5,191 nucleotides of DNA from Pseudomonadales bacterium. Its GTDB lineage: Bacteria > Pseudomonadota > Gammaproteobacteria > Pseudomonadales > Azotimanducaceae. Location: assembly GCA_029244465.1 (NCBI GenBank), contig JAQWQN010000026.1, forward strand, positions 1-5,191, given 5' to 3'. This document shows, piece by piece, positions 1-5,191 of this stretch. Every line of letters starts with the position of its first letter. Within the stretch, counting starts at the first letter, position 1. The notes under the pieces were generated by a model that did no database searches, had not been told where the DNA came from, and saw nothing but the letters and a program-made list of their open reading frames with translations. A program made the translations under genes and the position numbers.

Positions 1-70
1 ATCTTACGACGGGCAGAGGTTTTCTCTGGCGAGACTGATCAGGAGGTTAAAAGATTTTAAAAGTCTTACG
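1..70. other. Unassigned sequence downstream of the tRNA gene
   Basis: This edge segment holds no recognisable gene on either strand. It contains a 5-bp inverted repeat (CAGAG at 14-18, CTCTG at 24-28) with no following T-run in either direction. It also has an AT-rich stretch at about 47-66 that reads on the - strand as two short T-runs, starting roughly ten bases after the encoded CCA of the tRNA. That stretch could help end the tRNA transcript, but no convincing stem precedes it, so I do not call a terminator. Confidence 0.5.
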
Positions 71-157
71 TGGTACCGAGGGCCGGAATCGAACCGGCAC
101 TCCCGTGAAGGAACCGGATTTTGAATCCGGCGCGTCTACCAATTTCGCCACCCAGGC
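71..157 (-). tRNA. tRNA-Leu, anticodon CAA (reads UUG)
   Basis: Read on the - strand, the 87 nt fold as a class II tRNA: 7-nt acceptor strand GCCTGGG, D-arm with stem GCG/CGC and GG in the loop, anticodon stem CCGGA/TCCGG, and anticodon loop TTCAAAA with CAA at positions 34-36. A 15-nt variable arm follows (TTCC/GGAG stem), then T-arm GCCGG-TTCGATT-CCGGC, 3' acceptor strand CCTCGGT, discriminator A73 and an encoded CCA. The long variable arm, A73 and CAA anticodon establish leucine identity; A73 is the main leucyl-tRNA synthetase determinant. The acceptor stem is irregular: G1:U72 and G5:U68 are wobbles and U4:C69 is a mismatch. G1:U72 also occurs in E. coli tRNA-Leu(UAA) as I recall it, but U4:C69 is odd. 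The gene points away from queA. With a CAA anticodon it is not a substrate of the neighbouring queuosine enzymes. Confidence 0.96.
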
Positions 158-171
158 ACAAGAGACTCGGA

Positions 172-201
172 ATTGTAAGGCTATCCAGGGCGTCTTTGCC
201 A
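172..201 (-). promoter_or_regulatory. Candidate sigma70 promoter for tRNA-Leu
   Basis: On the - strand a good -10 hexamer, TACAAT (complement of 172-177), matches TATAAT at five of six positions. It ends 14 bases before the first base of the mature tRNA, which suits a very short 5' leader. The best -35 at acceptable spacing is TGGCAA (complement of 196-201) with an 18-nt spacer, matching TTGACA at only three positions. The -10 and its position are seen directly; promoter function is inferred. Confidence 0.4.
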
Positions 202-204
202 CAC

Positions 205-233
205 TTGGATGAACAATAGTGGTTTCGTATCGT
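205..233 (+). promoter_or_regulatory. Weak candidate promoter for the queA operon
   Basis: TTGGAT (205-210) and TATCGT (228-233) are separated by 17 nt and match the sigma70 consensus at three and four of six positions. This is the best pairing I found by eye upstream of queA. It would start transcription near 240 and leave a leader of about 150 nt. It lies back to back with the candidate tRNA promoter, their -35 elements only a few bases apart. The match is poor, so the true start could be elsewhere in 158-391. Confidence 0.2.
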
Positions 234-391
234 GCCTGATCTGCATCAGTCCGACGCAATTGGTCGTTGCTCTTGTGAAAGTCGAGTACCTCGCCGAGGA
301 CCTTGCGCGCGGTTTGTTGCTCAGGAAACGGCCACACATGCGGTAAAACTTCCGTTAAACTCTGCGCTCCTAACATTGGTCAGTAAAGCCA

Positions 392-1432
392 GTGAACCTT
401 GACGACTTTGTCTATGATCTGCCGAATGAGTTGATCGCGCAGTATCCCCCAGAAAAACGTGGTTCTTCACGTCTGTTGCAGATGGCCGAAACCGGCCCGC
501 GCGATGGACAGTTTTGCGACATATTGGACCTGCTTCATCCGGGCGACGTATTGGTGCTGAATAACACTCGAGTCTTAAAAGCGCGACTGCGAGGTGCGAA
601 AGACACGGGTGGCCAGGCCGAACTGCTATTGGAACGGTTGCTCGATCCCTGTTCCGCGCTCTTCCAAGTACGCGTCAGTAGACCTCTAAGAGAAGGTCAA
701 GCCATTTTCGTGGGAGAGGATGCGCTACAGTGCATAGGACGGGAAGGTCAGTTCTACCATCTCAGCAGTCGCCAGCCCTTAGAACAAATACTCGAGCGAC
801 ACGGCGCTATGCCCCTACCTCCGTATATCGAACGCCCGGTCAGAGCAGAAGATGTTGATCGCTATCAAACGGTATTTGGTCGACGACCTGGGGCCGTAGC
901 AGCGCCGACGGCAGGTCTGCATTTTGACCAAGATTTGCTAGCGGCACTCACTAAAAAGGGCGTGACCCTATGTGAGATTACCTTGCACGTCGGCGCAGGG
1001 ACATTTCAACCGGTGCGAGACGAACTTGATGATCATGTAATGCATGAAGAGTTTTATTCGGTGAGTGAGGAAGCGGCGCGGCAGATATGTTCTGTCAAAG
1101 AAAATGGTGGGCGGGTTGTAGGGGTGGGTACCACAGTCGTCAGAACGCTGGAAACCGTTGCTCAGAAGCATGATGGACGGGTTGAAGCGGCCACTGGTTC
1201 GACGCGGCTGTTTATCAAGCCGGGTTTTGTCTTTCATGTCGTGGATTGTTTGATCACAAATTTTCATTTGCCGCGCTCAACGTTGTTGATGTTGGTCAGT
1301 GCTTTTGCTGGTTATGGCACGGTCATGAGCGCATATCACCATGCGGTTGCAGAGCGGTACAGGTTTTTCAGCTACGGTGATGCGATGTGGCTGGATCGAG
1401 ATGTCGCAAACAATTTTTATAAGGGGTTATAA
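392..1432 (+). CDS. queA: S-adenosylmethionine:tRNA ribosyltransferase-isomerase QueA
   Basis: QueA moves the ribosyl part of S-adenosylmethionine onto the 7-aminomethyl group of preQ1 already placed at tRNA position 34, and isomerises it to epoxyqueuosine, the penultimate step of queuosine synthesis; it is cytoplasmic. The 346-aa product is close to the usual 340-360. Family blocks appear in order: LNNTRVLKARL (57-67), PLPPYIER (141-148), GAVAAPTAGLHF (167-178), LHVGAGTFQPV (198-208), H-x-MH-x-E (215-220), GVGTTVVRTLE (244-254), a long conserved block around ITNFHLPRSTLLMLVSAFAG (288-307), and YRFFSYGDAM (323-332). All signature regions are intact, so it should be active. The start is GTG at 392, chosen because DDFVYDLPNELIAQYP matches the family's N-terminus; upstream Shine-Dalgarno complementarity is weak. 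It is the first gene of the + strand cluster and ends one base before tgt. Confidence 0.97.
   Translation: MNLDDFVYDLPNELIAQYPPEKRGSSRLLQMAETGPRDGQFCDILDLLHPGDVLVLNNTRVLKARLRGAKDTGGQAELLLERLLDPCSALFQVRVSRPLREGQAIFVGEDALQCIGREGQFYHLSSRQPLEQILERHGAMPLPPYIERPVRAEDVDRYQTVFGRRPGAVAAPTAGLHFDQDLLAALTKKGVTLCEITLHVGAGTFQPVRDELDDHVMHEEFYSVSEEAARQICSVKENGGRVVGVGTTVVRTLETVAQKHDGRVEAATGSTRLFIKPGFVFHVVDCLITNFHLPRSTLLMLVSAFAGYGTVMSAYHHAVAERYRFFSYGDAMWLDRDVANNFYKGL
1421..1426 (+). promoter_or_regulatory. Ribosome binding site of tgt, inside the end of queA
   Basis: AAGGGG lies 7 nt before the ATG at 1434, within the last codons of queA. It supports 1434 as the tgt start over any in-frame codon further upstream inside queA (the frame is open back to 1341), and it suggests the two genes are translated from one mRNA with coupling. 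Confidence 0.7.
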
Positions 1433-1433
1433 G

Positions 1434-2564
1434 ATGTTTGAGCTGGTAGCTCAAGACGACGGTGCGCGTCGTGGCCGACTGACATTACCCCACGGTACGG
1501 TCGAAACACCCGTGTTTATGCCATGTGGTACCTACGGCACGGTCAAAGCCATGAGCCCGGATGATCTACGAGAAGTCGGCACACAAATTCTCCTGGGCAA
1601 TACTTTTCATTTACTCCTGCGTCCAGGAGATGAACAGATCCGGGAGTTTGGCGGACTACATGGCTTCATGAACTGGGACAAACCTATTTTGACCGACAGT
1701 GGTGGTTTTCAGGTGTTCAGCCTAGGGGACTTGCGTAAGCTGACGGAAGAAGCGGTCATTTTTCGTTCGCCGATCAATGGCGACAAAGTGAAGCTCACCC
1801 CAGAACGGGCCATCAGGGTTCAAACGAATTTGGGTTCCGATATTGTCATGGTGCTCGACGAATGCACTGCCCACCCGGCCACGCAAGAGCAGGCCCGTAA
1901 TTCTATGGCATTGAGTATGCGTTGGGCGGCTCGTTGCAGACTGCAATTCGACCAGCGAGCCCCGGATGTCATCAATCCGGGCGCACGCCTATTTGGCATT
2001 GTCCAAGGCGGCATGTATACCGATCTGCGACGCGAAAGTCTCGCGGCTTTGGTTGATATCGGTTTTGACGGTTATGCAATAGGTGGCCTGTCGGTCGGTG
2101 AAAGCAAGACGGACATGGATCGCGTGTTGAGCGAGATCCTGCCAGAAATGCCAACGGATGCGCCCAGATATCTCATGGGTGTCGGAACCCCAGAGGATCT
2201 CGTCCGGGGGGTTGAACTAGGCGTGGATATGTTTGACTGCGTAATGCCGACACGTAATGGCAGAAATGGCTACTTATTTACTTCCCGCGGCATGGTCAAG
2301 ATTAGGAATGCTAAGCATAAAACGGCGGATGAACCTTTGGATCCCCATTGTGACTGTTACACCTGTAGGCATTTTAGTCGCGGTTATCTCCATCATCTGG
2401 ACAAATGTGGGGAAATATTGGGGGCAATGCTTATGACGCGACACAACTTGCATTACTACCAACAACTGGTTGGTCAATTGCGCGCCGCCATCGAAACGGG
2501 TACATTTCGCACCCGCGTCGAGACCCTCCGTAACGATTGGATTACCGAATATGAATCTGTTTGA
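1434..2564 (+). CDS. tgt: Queuine/preQ1 tRNA-guanine transglycosylase Tgt
   Basis: Tgt swaps guanine-34 in the anticodon of tRNA-Asp, -Asn, -His and -Tyr for preQ1 by way of a covalent enzyme-tRNA intermediate; bacterial Tgt is a cytoplasmic TIM-barrel enzyme acting as a homodimer. The 376-aa product has the expected length (E. coli about 375). Visible are GTYGTVKAM (32-40), the general acid/base Asp88 in LTDSGGFQVFSLGD, Asp142 and Cys144 in LDECT, Gln191 in GIVQGG, GGLSVGE (217-223), and the nucleophile Asp268 in MFDCVMPTRN. The zinc site is CxCxxC (Cys306, Cys308, Cys311) plus His337. Residue functions are assigned by correspondence with the Zymomonas and E. coli enzymes. The start at 1434 follows the family N-terminus (FELVAQDDGARRGRL) and the site at 1421-1426. 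Residues about 174-185 seem roughly five longer than in E. coli. The last 14 nt overlap yajC. Confidence 0.98.
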   Translation: MFELVAQDDGARRGRLTLPHGTVETPVFMPCGTYGTVKAMSPDDLREVGTQILLGNTFHLLLRPGDEQIREFGGLHGFMNWDKPILTDSGGFQVFSLGDLRKLTEEAVIFRSPINGDKVKLTPERAIRVQTNLGSDIVMVLDECTAHPATQEQARNSMALSMRWAARCRLQFDQRAPDVINPGARLFGIVQGGMYTDLRRESLAALVDIGFDGYAIGGLSVGESKTDMDRVLSEILPEMPTDAPRYLMGVGTPEDLVRGVELGVDMFDCVMPTRNGRNGYLFTSRGMVKIRNAKHKTADEPLDPHCDCYTCRHFSRGYLHHLDKCGEILGAMLMTRHNLHYYQQLVGQLRAAIETGTFRTRVETLRNDWITEYESV

Positions 2565-2892
2565 AACAACTGCATATGCAGCCCCGGCAGGTGCCGCCGG
2601 TGGCGACAGTGGCCTCATCAATCTATTGTTTTTGGGGGGCTTCGTACTTATCTTCTACTTTTTGTTAATTCGTCCGCAAAACAAGCGGCGCAAGGAACAC
2701 CAAAGTTTAGTTGGAGGTTTGTCTAAGGGCGATGAAATCGTAACGGCAGGTGGCATCGTAGGGTTGATCAACAAGGTAGAGGATGACTTTGTGAAGGTCC
2801 AAGTTGGTGAAAATGTGGAAATGCGAATTCAAAAATCGGCTATTGGCGCTACCCTGCCAAAGGGCACGATTAAATCGCTTGATGCTGATTAA
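2551..2892 (+). CDS. yajC: Sec translocase accessory subunit YajC
   Basis: YajC is the small inner-membrane partner of SecD and SecF in the holotranslocon with SecYEG; its exact role is unclear and it is dispensable in E. coli. The 113-aa product matches the family in size (E. coli 110). A short Ala/Gly-rich N-terminus is followed by one transmembrane helix (about 21-40) ending in the hallmark RPQ (41-43), then a basic patch (NKRRKEH, 44-50) that by the positive-inside rule puts the C-terminal domain in the cytoplasm. KGDEIVTAGGIVG (59-71) and LPKGT (102-106) are conserved blocks. ATG at 2551 gives the expected N-terminus; a TTG at 2470 in the same frame would add 27 atypical residues. The start lies inside tgt, overlapping it by 14 nt in another frame, and no strong Shine-Dalgarno precedes it, suggesting coupling to tgt translation. 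Confidence 0.96.
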   Translation: MNLFETTAYAAPAGAAGGDSGLINLLFLGGFVLIFYFLLIRPQNKRRKEHQSLVGGLSKGDEIVTAGGIVGLINKVEDDFVKVQVGENVEMRIQKSAIGATLPKGTIKSLDAD

Positions 2893-2946
2893 GCGAACGA
2901 ACGTGCACACTGATCAACGCATAAACCGCGAGTCGCAGGTCTAAAG
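2893..2946 (+). other. yajC-secD spacer
   Basis: This 54-nt gap is the only real intergenic space inside the cluster. It has no terminator-like hairpin with a T-run and no credible -35/-10 pair, so secD is probably read through from upstream. The secD ribosome binding site is weak: CAGG at 2936-2939, seven bases before the ATG. Confidence 0.6.
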
Positions 2947-4854
2947 ATGGCGGAAGGTAATCTACCGACTGGTGGTCCGCTGTTGGGTTTTGGCTCCTCA
3001 ACACCACGTCAACCCAATACTTTTCGACCGTGGCAATACGTAATCATCGTGTTTGTAATGGTCATGGGTGGAATTTATGCCGCGCCCAACCTCTTCCAGC
3101 CAGATCCGGCATTGCAGATTCGTTCAGCCTTGCAAGATACCCAGCTGACCCAGGCAGACCTGCAACGAGCTAGCGTTGCGCTGGAGGAAAATGGGGTCGA
3201 GGTGATTGGCATGGATCTGATCGAAGGGTCAGGATTTATACGGGTTGCCAGCGATGATGATCAACTAAAGGCGCAGACGGTCCTGGCCCGGCTCTTCGCC
3301 ATCGGCGAGTACACCGTTGCCTTGAATAGGGCAAGTACGACACCACCCTGGTTGGCGGACTTAGGGGGTAAGCCAATGTCCTTAGGCTTAGACCTTTCTG
3401 GTGGCGTGCACTTTCTTCTTCAGGTAGATATGGACAAATACCTTGATACGGTTGTCCGCAATACGGCTGAGAGCATGCAAGATACGCTACGGGAACAGCG
3501 CGTCAGATCTGTGCGCAATAGAGAGTGGGTTTATGGGCGGGATATTGAAATTGCTTTCAGTGACGAACAAACCAGAGAAAATGCCCGATCAGCCTTAAAA
3601 GACTTTGAAGATTTTCAAATCCGAGAAGTTGACTTTGGTCAAAATCCCGGCCTGCAATACCGGTTAACCAACGAACGTGTGCAAGCGCTGGAAGATCGAG
3701 CGATTAGCCAGAACTTAACGAGCCTCCGGAATCGGGTGAACGAATTGGGTGTATCGGAGCCTCAAGTCCAACGGCTTGGACGCTCACGAATTGTAGTAGA
3801 CCTGCCAGGCATACAAGACAGCGCGCGTGCAAAAGATATTTTGAATAAATTCGCCAACTTGGAGTTTCGTTTAGCTGCTGAGCCGAATACGCCGCGCTTC
3901 CAGCGTGAAACCTACAGTTACGAAGGACGCGATCAGGACATCTTGCGCAGGATTATCGTGACAGGTAACAACGTCCAGGACGCGCAACAAGCTTTTGACC
4001 CAGAGACTTCGCAGCCTATTGTATTGATTGAATTGGATGGCGATGGTGGTAATCGTATGCACGATTCGACCAAAGATAACATCGGTCGACAAATGGCGAT
4101 TCTTTTCATCGAACAGAAACCGCTTGTTCGTCAAGTAATGAGGGACGGTGAACTCGTTGAAGAATTTGAGACTAAGGAAGAAAAGCGCTTAATCAGCGTA
4201 GCGACCGTAAGAGGCGCGTTAGGGTTTAGATTTGAAATCTCTGGAATTAGCCTGCAAGAAGCGCAAGATCTAGCGTTGCTGCTACGTGCCGGTGCTCTGG
4301 CGGCACCAATGTATATCGTTGAAGAGCGCACGGTAGGTGCATCTCTTGGTGATGAGAACATCGAAAGTGGTTGGCAGTCGGTGTCGATCGGTTTTGCGAT
4401 CGTGCTGATATTTATGCTTTTTTATTACCGGTTGTTTGGCCTTTTCGCTAACGTCGCGCTGACTGTGAATCTGATTTTGTTGGTCGCCATTATGTCGGTC
4501 CTCGGGGCGACACTGACGCTGCCTGGCATCGCGGGAATCGTGCTGACTGTCGGGATGGCCGTCGATGCGAATGTTCTGATTTTTTCTCGCATTCGTGAGG
4601 AGCTGCAGAACAGACCGCCGCAACAAGCGATCCAAGCGGGCTTCGAACGAGCGCTGCTCACTATTACAGACGCAAACGTTACGACGTTCTTTGTTGCGAT
4701 CATTCTCCTATCTATCGGTAGCGGCCCGGTGCGCGGCTTCGCTGTCACGCTAGCGGTTGGTATCGCCACATCGATGTTCACCGCGATTATGATTACGCGG
4801 GCGCAAGTCAATCTTGTCTATGGAGGGCGCGCTATGAAGGTGCTAAAAATATGA
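2947..4854 (+). CDS. secD: Protein translocase subunit SecD
   Basis: SecD pairs with SecF as an RND-superfamily, proton-driven inner-membrane complex that pulls exported proteins from SecYEG on the periplasmic side. The 635-aa product shows TM1 (about 30-48), a large periplasmic region (about 49-477) with LGLDLSGGVHFLLQVD (146-161) and NRVNELGVSEPQVQ (262-275), the conserved LLLRAGALAAP (444-454), then TM2-TM6 (about 478-494, 498-520, 523-547, 575-592, 597-620). TM4 carries GMAVDANVLI with Asp540, equivalent to the proton-pathway Asp519 of E. coli. The protein ends in the family-like VNLVYGGRAMKVLKI. Its N-terminus is about 20 residues longer than E. coli SecD (615 aa), adding a Gly/Pro-rich cytoplasmic tail before RPWQYV. 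Ser547 stands where many homologues have Glu. The next gene overlaps its stop as ATGA. Confidence 0.98.
   Translation: MAEGNLPTGGPLLGFGSSTPRQPNTFRPWQYVIIVFVMVMGGIYAAPNLFQPDPALQIRSALQDTQLTQADLQRASVALEENGVEVIGMDLIEGSGFIRVASDDDQLKAQTVLARLFAIGEYTVALNRASTTPPWLADLGGKPMSLGLDLSGGVHFLLQVDMDKYLDTVVRNTAESMQDTLREQRVRSVRNREWVYGRDIEIAFSDEQTRENARSALKDFEDFQIREVDFGQNPGLQYRLTNERVQALEDRAISQNLTSLRNRVNELGVSEPQVQRLGRSRIVVDLPGIQDSARAKDILNKFANLEFRLAAEPNTPRFQRETYSYEGRDQDILRRIIVTGNNVQDAQQAFDPETSQPIVLIELDGDGGNRMHDSTKDNIGRQMAILFIEQKPLVRQVMRDGELVEEFETKEEKRLISVATVRGALGFRFEISGISLQEAQDLALLLRAGALAAPMYIVEERTVGASLGDENIESGWQSVSIGFAIVLIFMLFYYRLFGLFANVALTVNLILLVAIMSVLGATLTLPGIAGIVLTVGMAVDANVLIFSRIREELQNRPPQQAIQAGFERALLTITDANVTTFFVAIILLSIGSGPVRGFAVTLAVGIATSMFTAIMITRAQVNLVYGGRAMKVLKI
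4837..4842 (+). promoter_or_regulatory. Ribosome binding site of secF, inside the end of secD
   Basis: AAGGTG lies 8 nt upstream of the secF ATG at 4851, within the last codons of secD. Together with the ATGA stop/start overlap it supports this start and suggests coupled synthesis of the two partner proteins. Confidence 0.55.
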
Positions 4855-5191
4855 AAACGCCAAACATAGATTTTATGGGTGGTCGCAAGATCGCGACGAT
4901 CGCGTCGAGTGTTTTGTTAATACTCACCTTCGTTTCATTAGCGATAAATGGGCTCAATTGGGGTTTGGACTTCACCGGCGGGTCTTTGGTCGAAGTTTCC
5001 TATGATGAACCGGTTGAAGCCGAGGTGATCCGCCAGTTCCTGGAAAGTGAAGGCTTTCAAGACGGAACCGTCCAGTATTTTGGCACACAGAACGATATCT
5101 TGATTCGTATGCCGCCACAGGAAGGCTTAGATCAAAGTAGCCTTGGTGATAGGGTCCTAGCCGCATTAAAGGCCGAAAGCCTGACGGTAGA
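4851..5191 (+). CDS. secF: Protein translocase subunit SecF (5' part, cut by window edge)
   Basis: SecF is the smaller RND partner of SecD; the family usually has about 300-325 residues, and only the first 113 codons are present because the window ends. Visible are a short cytoplasmic lead-in with IDFMGGRK (6-13), TM1 (about 14-32), and the family hallmark NWGLDFTGGSLVEV (36-49) at the start of the first periplasmic domain. This is followed by a run resembling E. coli SecF, with FGTQNDILIRMPPQEG matching the FGSSHDIMVRMPPAEG region. The reading frame is intact to the edge. The ATG at 4851 overlaps the secD TGA by 4 nt, a common arrangement for subunits made in fixed ratio. A second in-frame ATG at codon 9 would remove the conserved IDF lead-in and is less likely. 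The transmembrane segments TM2-TM6 lie outside the window. Confidence 0.97.
   Translation, partial: MKTPNIDFMGGRKIATIASSVLLILTFVSLAINGLNWGLDFTGGSLVEVSYDEPVEAEVIRQFLESEGFQDGTVQYFGTQNDILIRMPPQEGLDQSSLGDRVLAALKAESLTV

Larger units (their letters stand above)
158..391. other. Divergent intergenic region between tRNA-Leu and queA
   Basis: These 234 bases separate the - strand tRNA from the + strand queA operon and must hold the promoters for both unless queA is read from further upstream. The - strand is open from an ATG at 376 down to 47, but the distal third of that frame is simply the tRNA read as protein (the familiar false peptide LVDAPDSKSG). The proximal part, about 70 codons, resembles no family I recognise. 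No riboswitch-like fold, operator or strong inverted repeat is evident; the short CCTC/GAGG repeat near 289-298 is too small to interpret. Confidence 0.6.

Noticed and set aside
14..28. Short inverted repeat CAGAG/CTCTG as a terminator
   Set aside because: The stem is only 5 bp, with a mismatch just outside it, and there is no T-run after it on either strand.
47..157. Protein-like frame on the - strand containing LVDAPDSKSG
   Set aside because: This is the well-known false translation of a tRNA-Leu gene; the same bases fold as a complete tRNA.
71..391. Integration site or genomic island at the tRNA-Leu gene
   Set aside because: No integrase, no second copy of the tRNA 3' end and no compositional shift are visible in the window.
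968..1267. Antisense open frame within queA
   Set aside because: Mirror of a well-conserved queA region; no ribosome binding site or recognisable product.
1341..1433. Upstream extension of tgt into queA
   Set aside because: The 31 extra residues are unlike any Tgt N-terminus, and the ribosome binding site at 1421-1426 marks the ATG at 1434.
2274..2621. Antisense open frame across the tgt/yajC junction
   Set aside because: It crosses two clearly real overlapping genes and its product resembles no family I know.
2893..2946. Separate promoter or terminator between yajC and secD
   Set aside because: The only -10-like hexamer (CATAAA, 2920-2925) has no -35 at suitable spacing, and there is no hairpin with a T-run.
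4282..4811. Two long overlapping antisense frames within secD (4282-4635 and 4425-4811)
   Set aside because: They mirror hydrophobic transmembrane codons, which rarely give stops on the opposite strand; SecD is fully conserved in the sense frame.
4893..4906. CGACG/CGTCG inverted repeat early in secF
   Set aside because: A 5-bp repeat inside conserved coding sequence, readily explained by codon choice in the TM1 region.

Overview
The window carries a conserved housekeeping block in its familiar order: queA - tgt - yajC - secD - secF, all on the + strand, preceded by a divergently oriented tRNA-Leu gene on the - strand. The gene order, the close match of every protein to the Escherichia coli-type families as I remember them, and roughly balanced base composition suggest a gammaproteobacterium. 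I cannot name a genus. I see no mobile element, CRISPR array, phage gene or compositional break, and no previously undescribed system.

Layout: 1-70 is unassigned sequence downstream of the tRNA. 71-157 (-) is tRNA-Leu with anticodon CAA and an encoded CCA end. 158-391 is a divergent intergenic region holding weak candidate promoters for both directions, plus an open - strand frame that runs into the tRNA and is probably spurious. From 392 the + strand is almost continuously coding: queA (392-1432, GTG start), tgt (1434-2564, 1 nt gap), yajC (2551-2892, overlapping tgt by 14 nt), a 54-nt gap, secD (2947-4854), and secF (from 4851, ATGA overlap with secD, cut by the window edge at 5191).

The genes fall into two functional pairs. 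Tgt exchanges the wobble guanine of GUN-anticodon tRNAs (Asp, Asn, His, Tyr) for preQ1, and QueA then adds the cyclopentenediol precursor from S-adenosylmethionine to give epoxyqueuosine. YajC, SecD and SecF form the inner-membrane accessory complex that works with SecYEG, using the proton-motive force to complete protein export. The tight spacing and overlaps suggest one transcript with translational coupling at several junctions. The divergent tRNA-Leu is not a queuosine substrate, because its anticodon is CAA rather than GUN.

Points worth a second look are modest: non-canonical pairs in the tRNA acceptor stem, an N-terminal extension and an unusual residue in transmembrane segment 4 of SecD, the tgt/yajC overlap with little Shine-Dalgarno signal, and a small insertion in Tgt.
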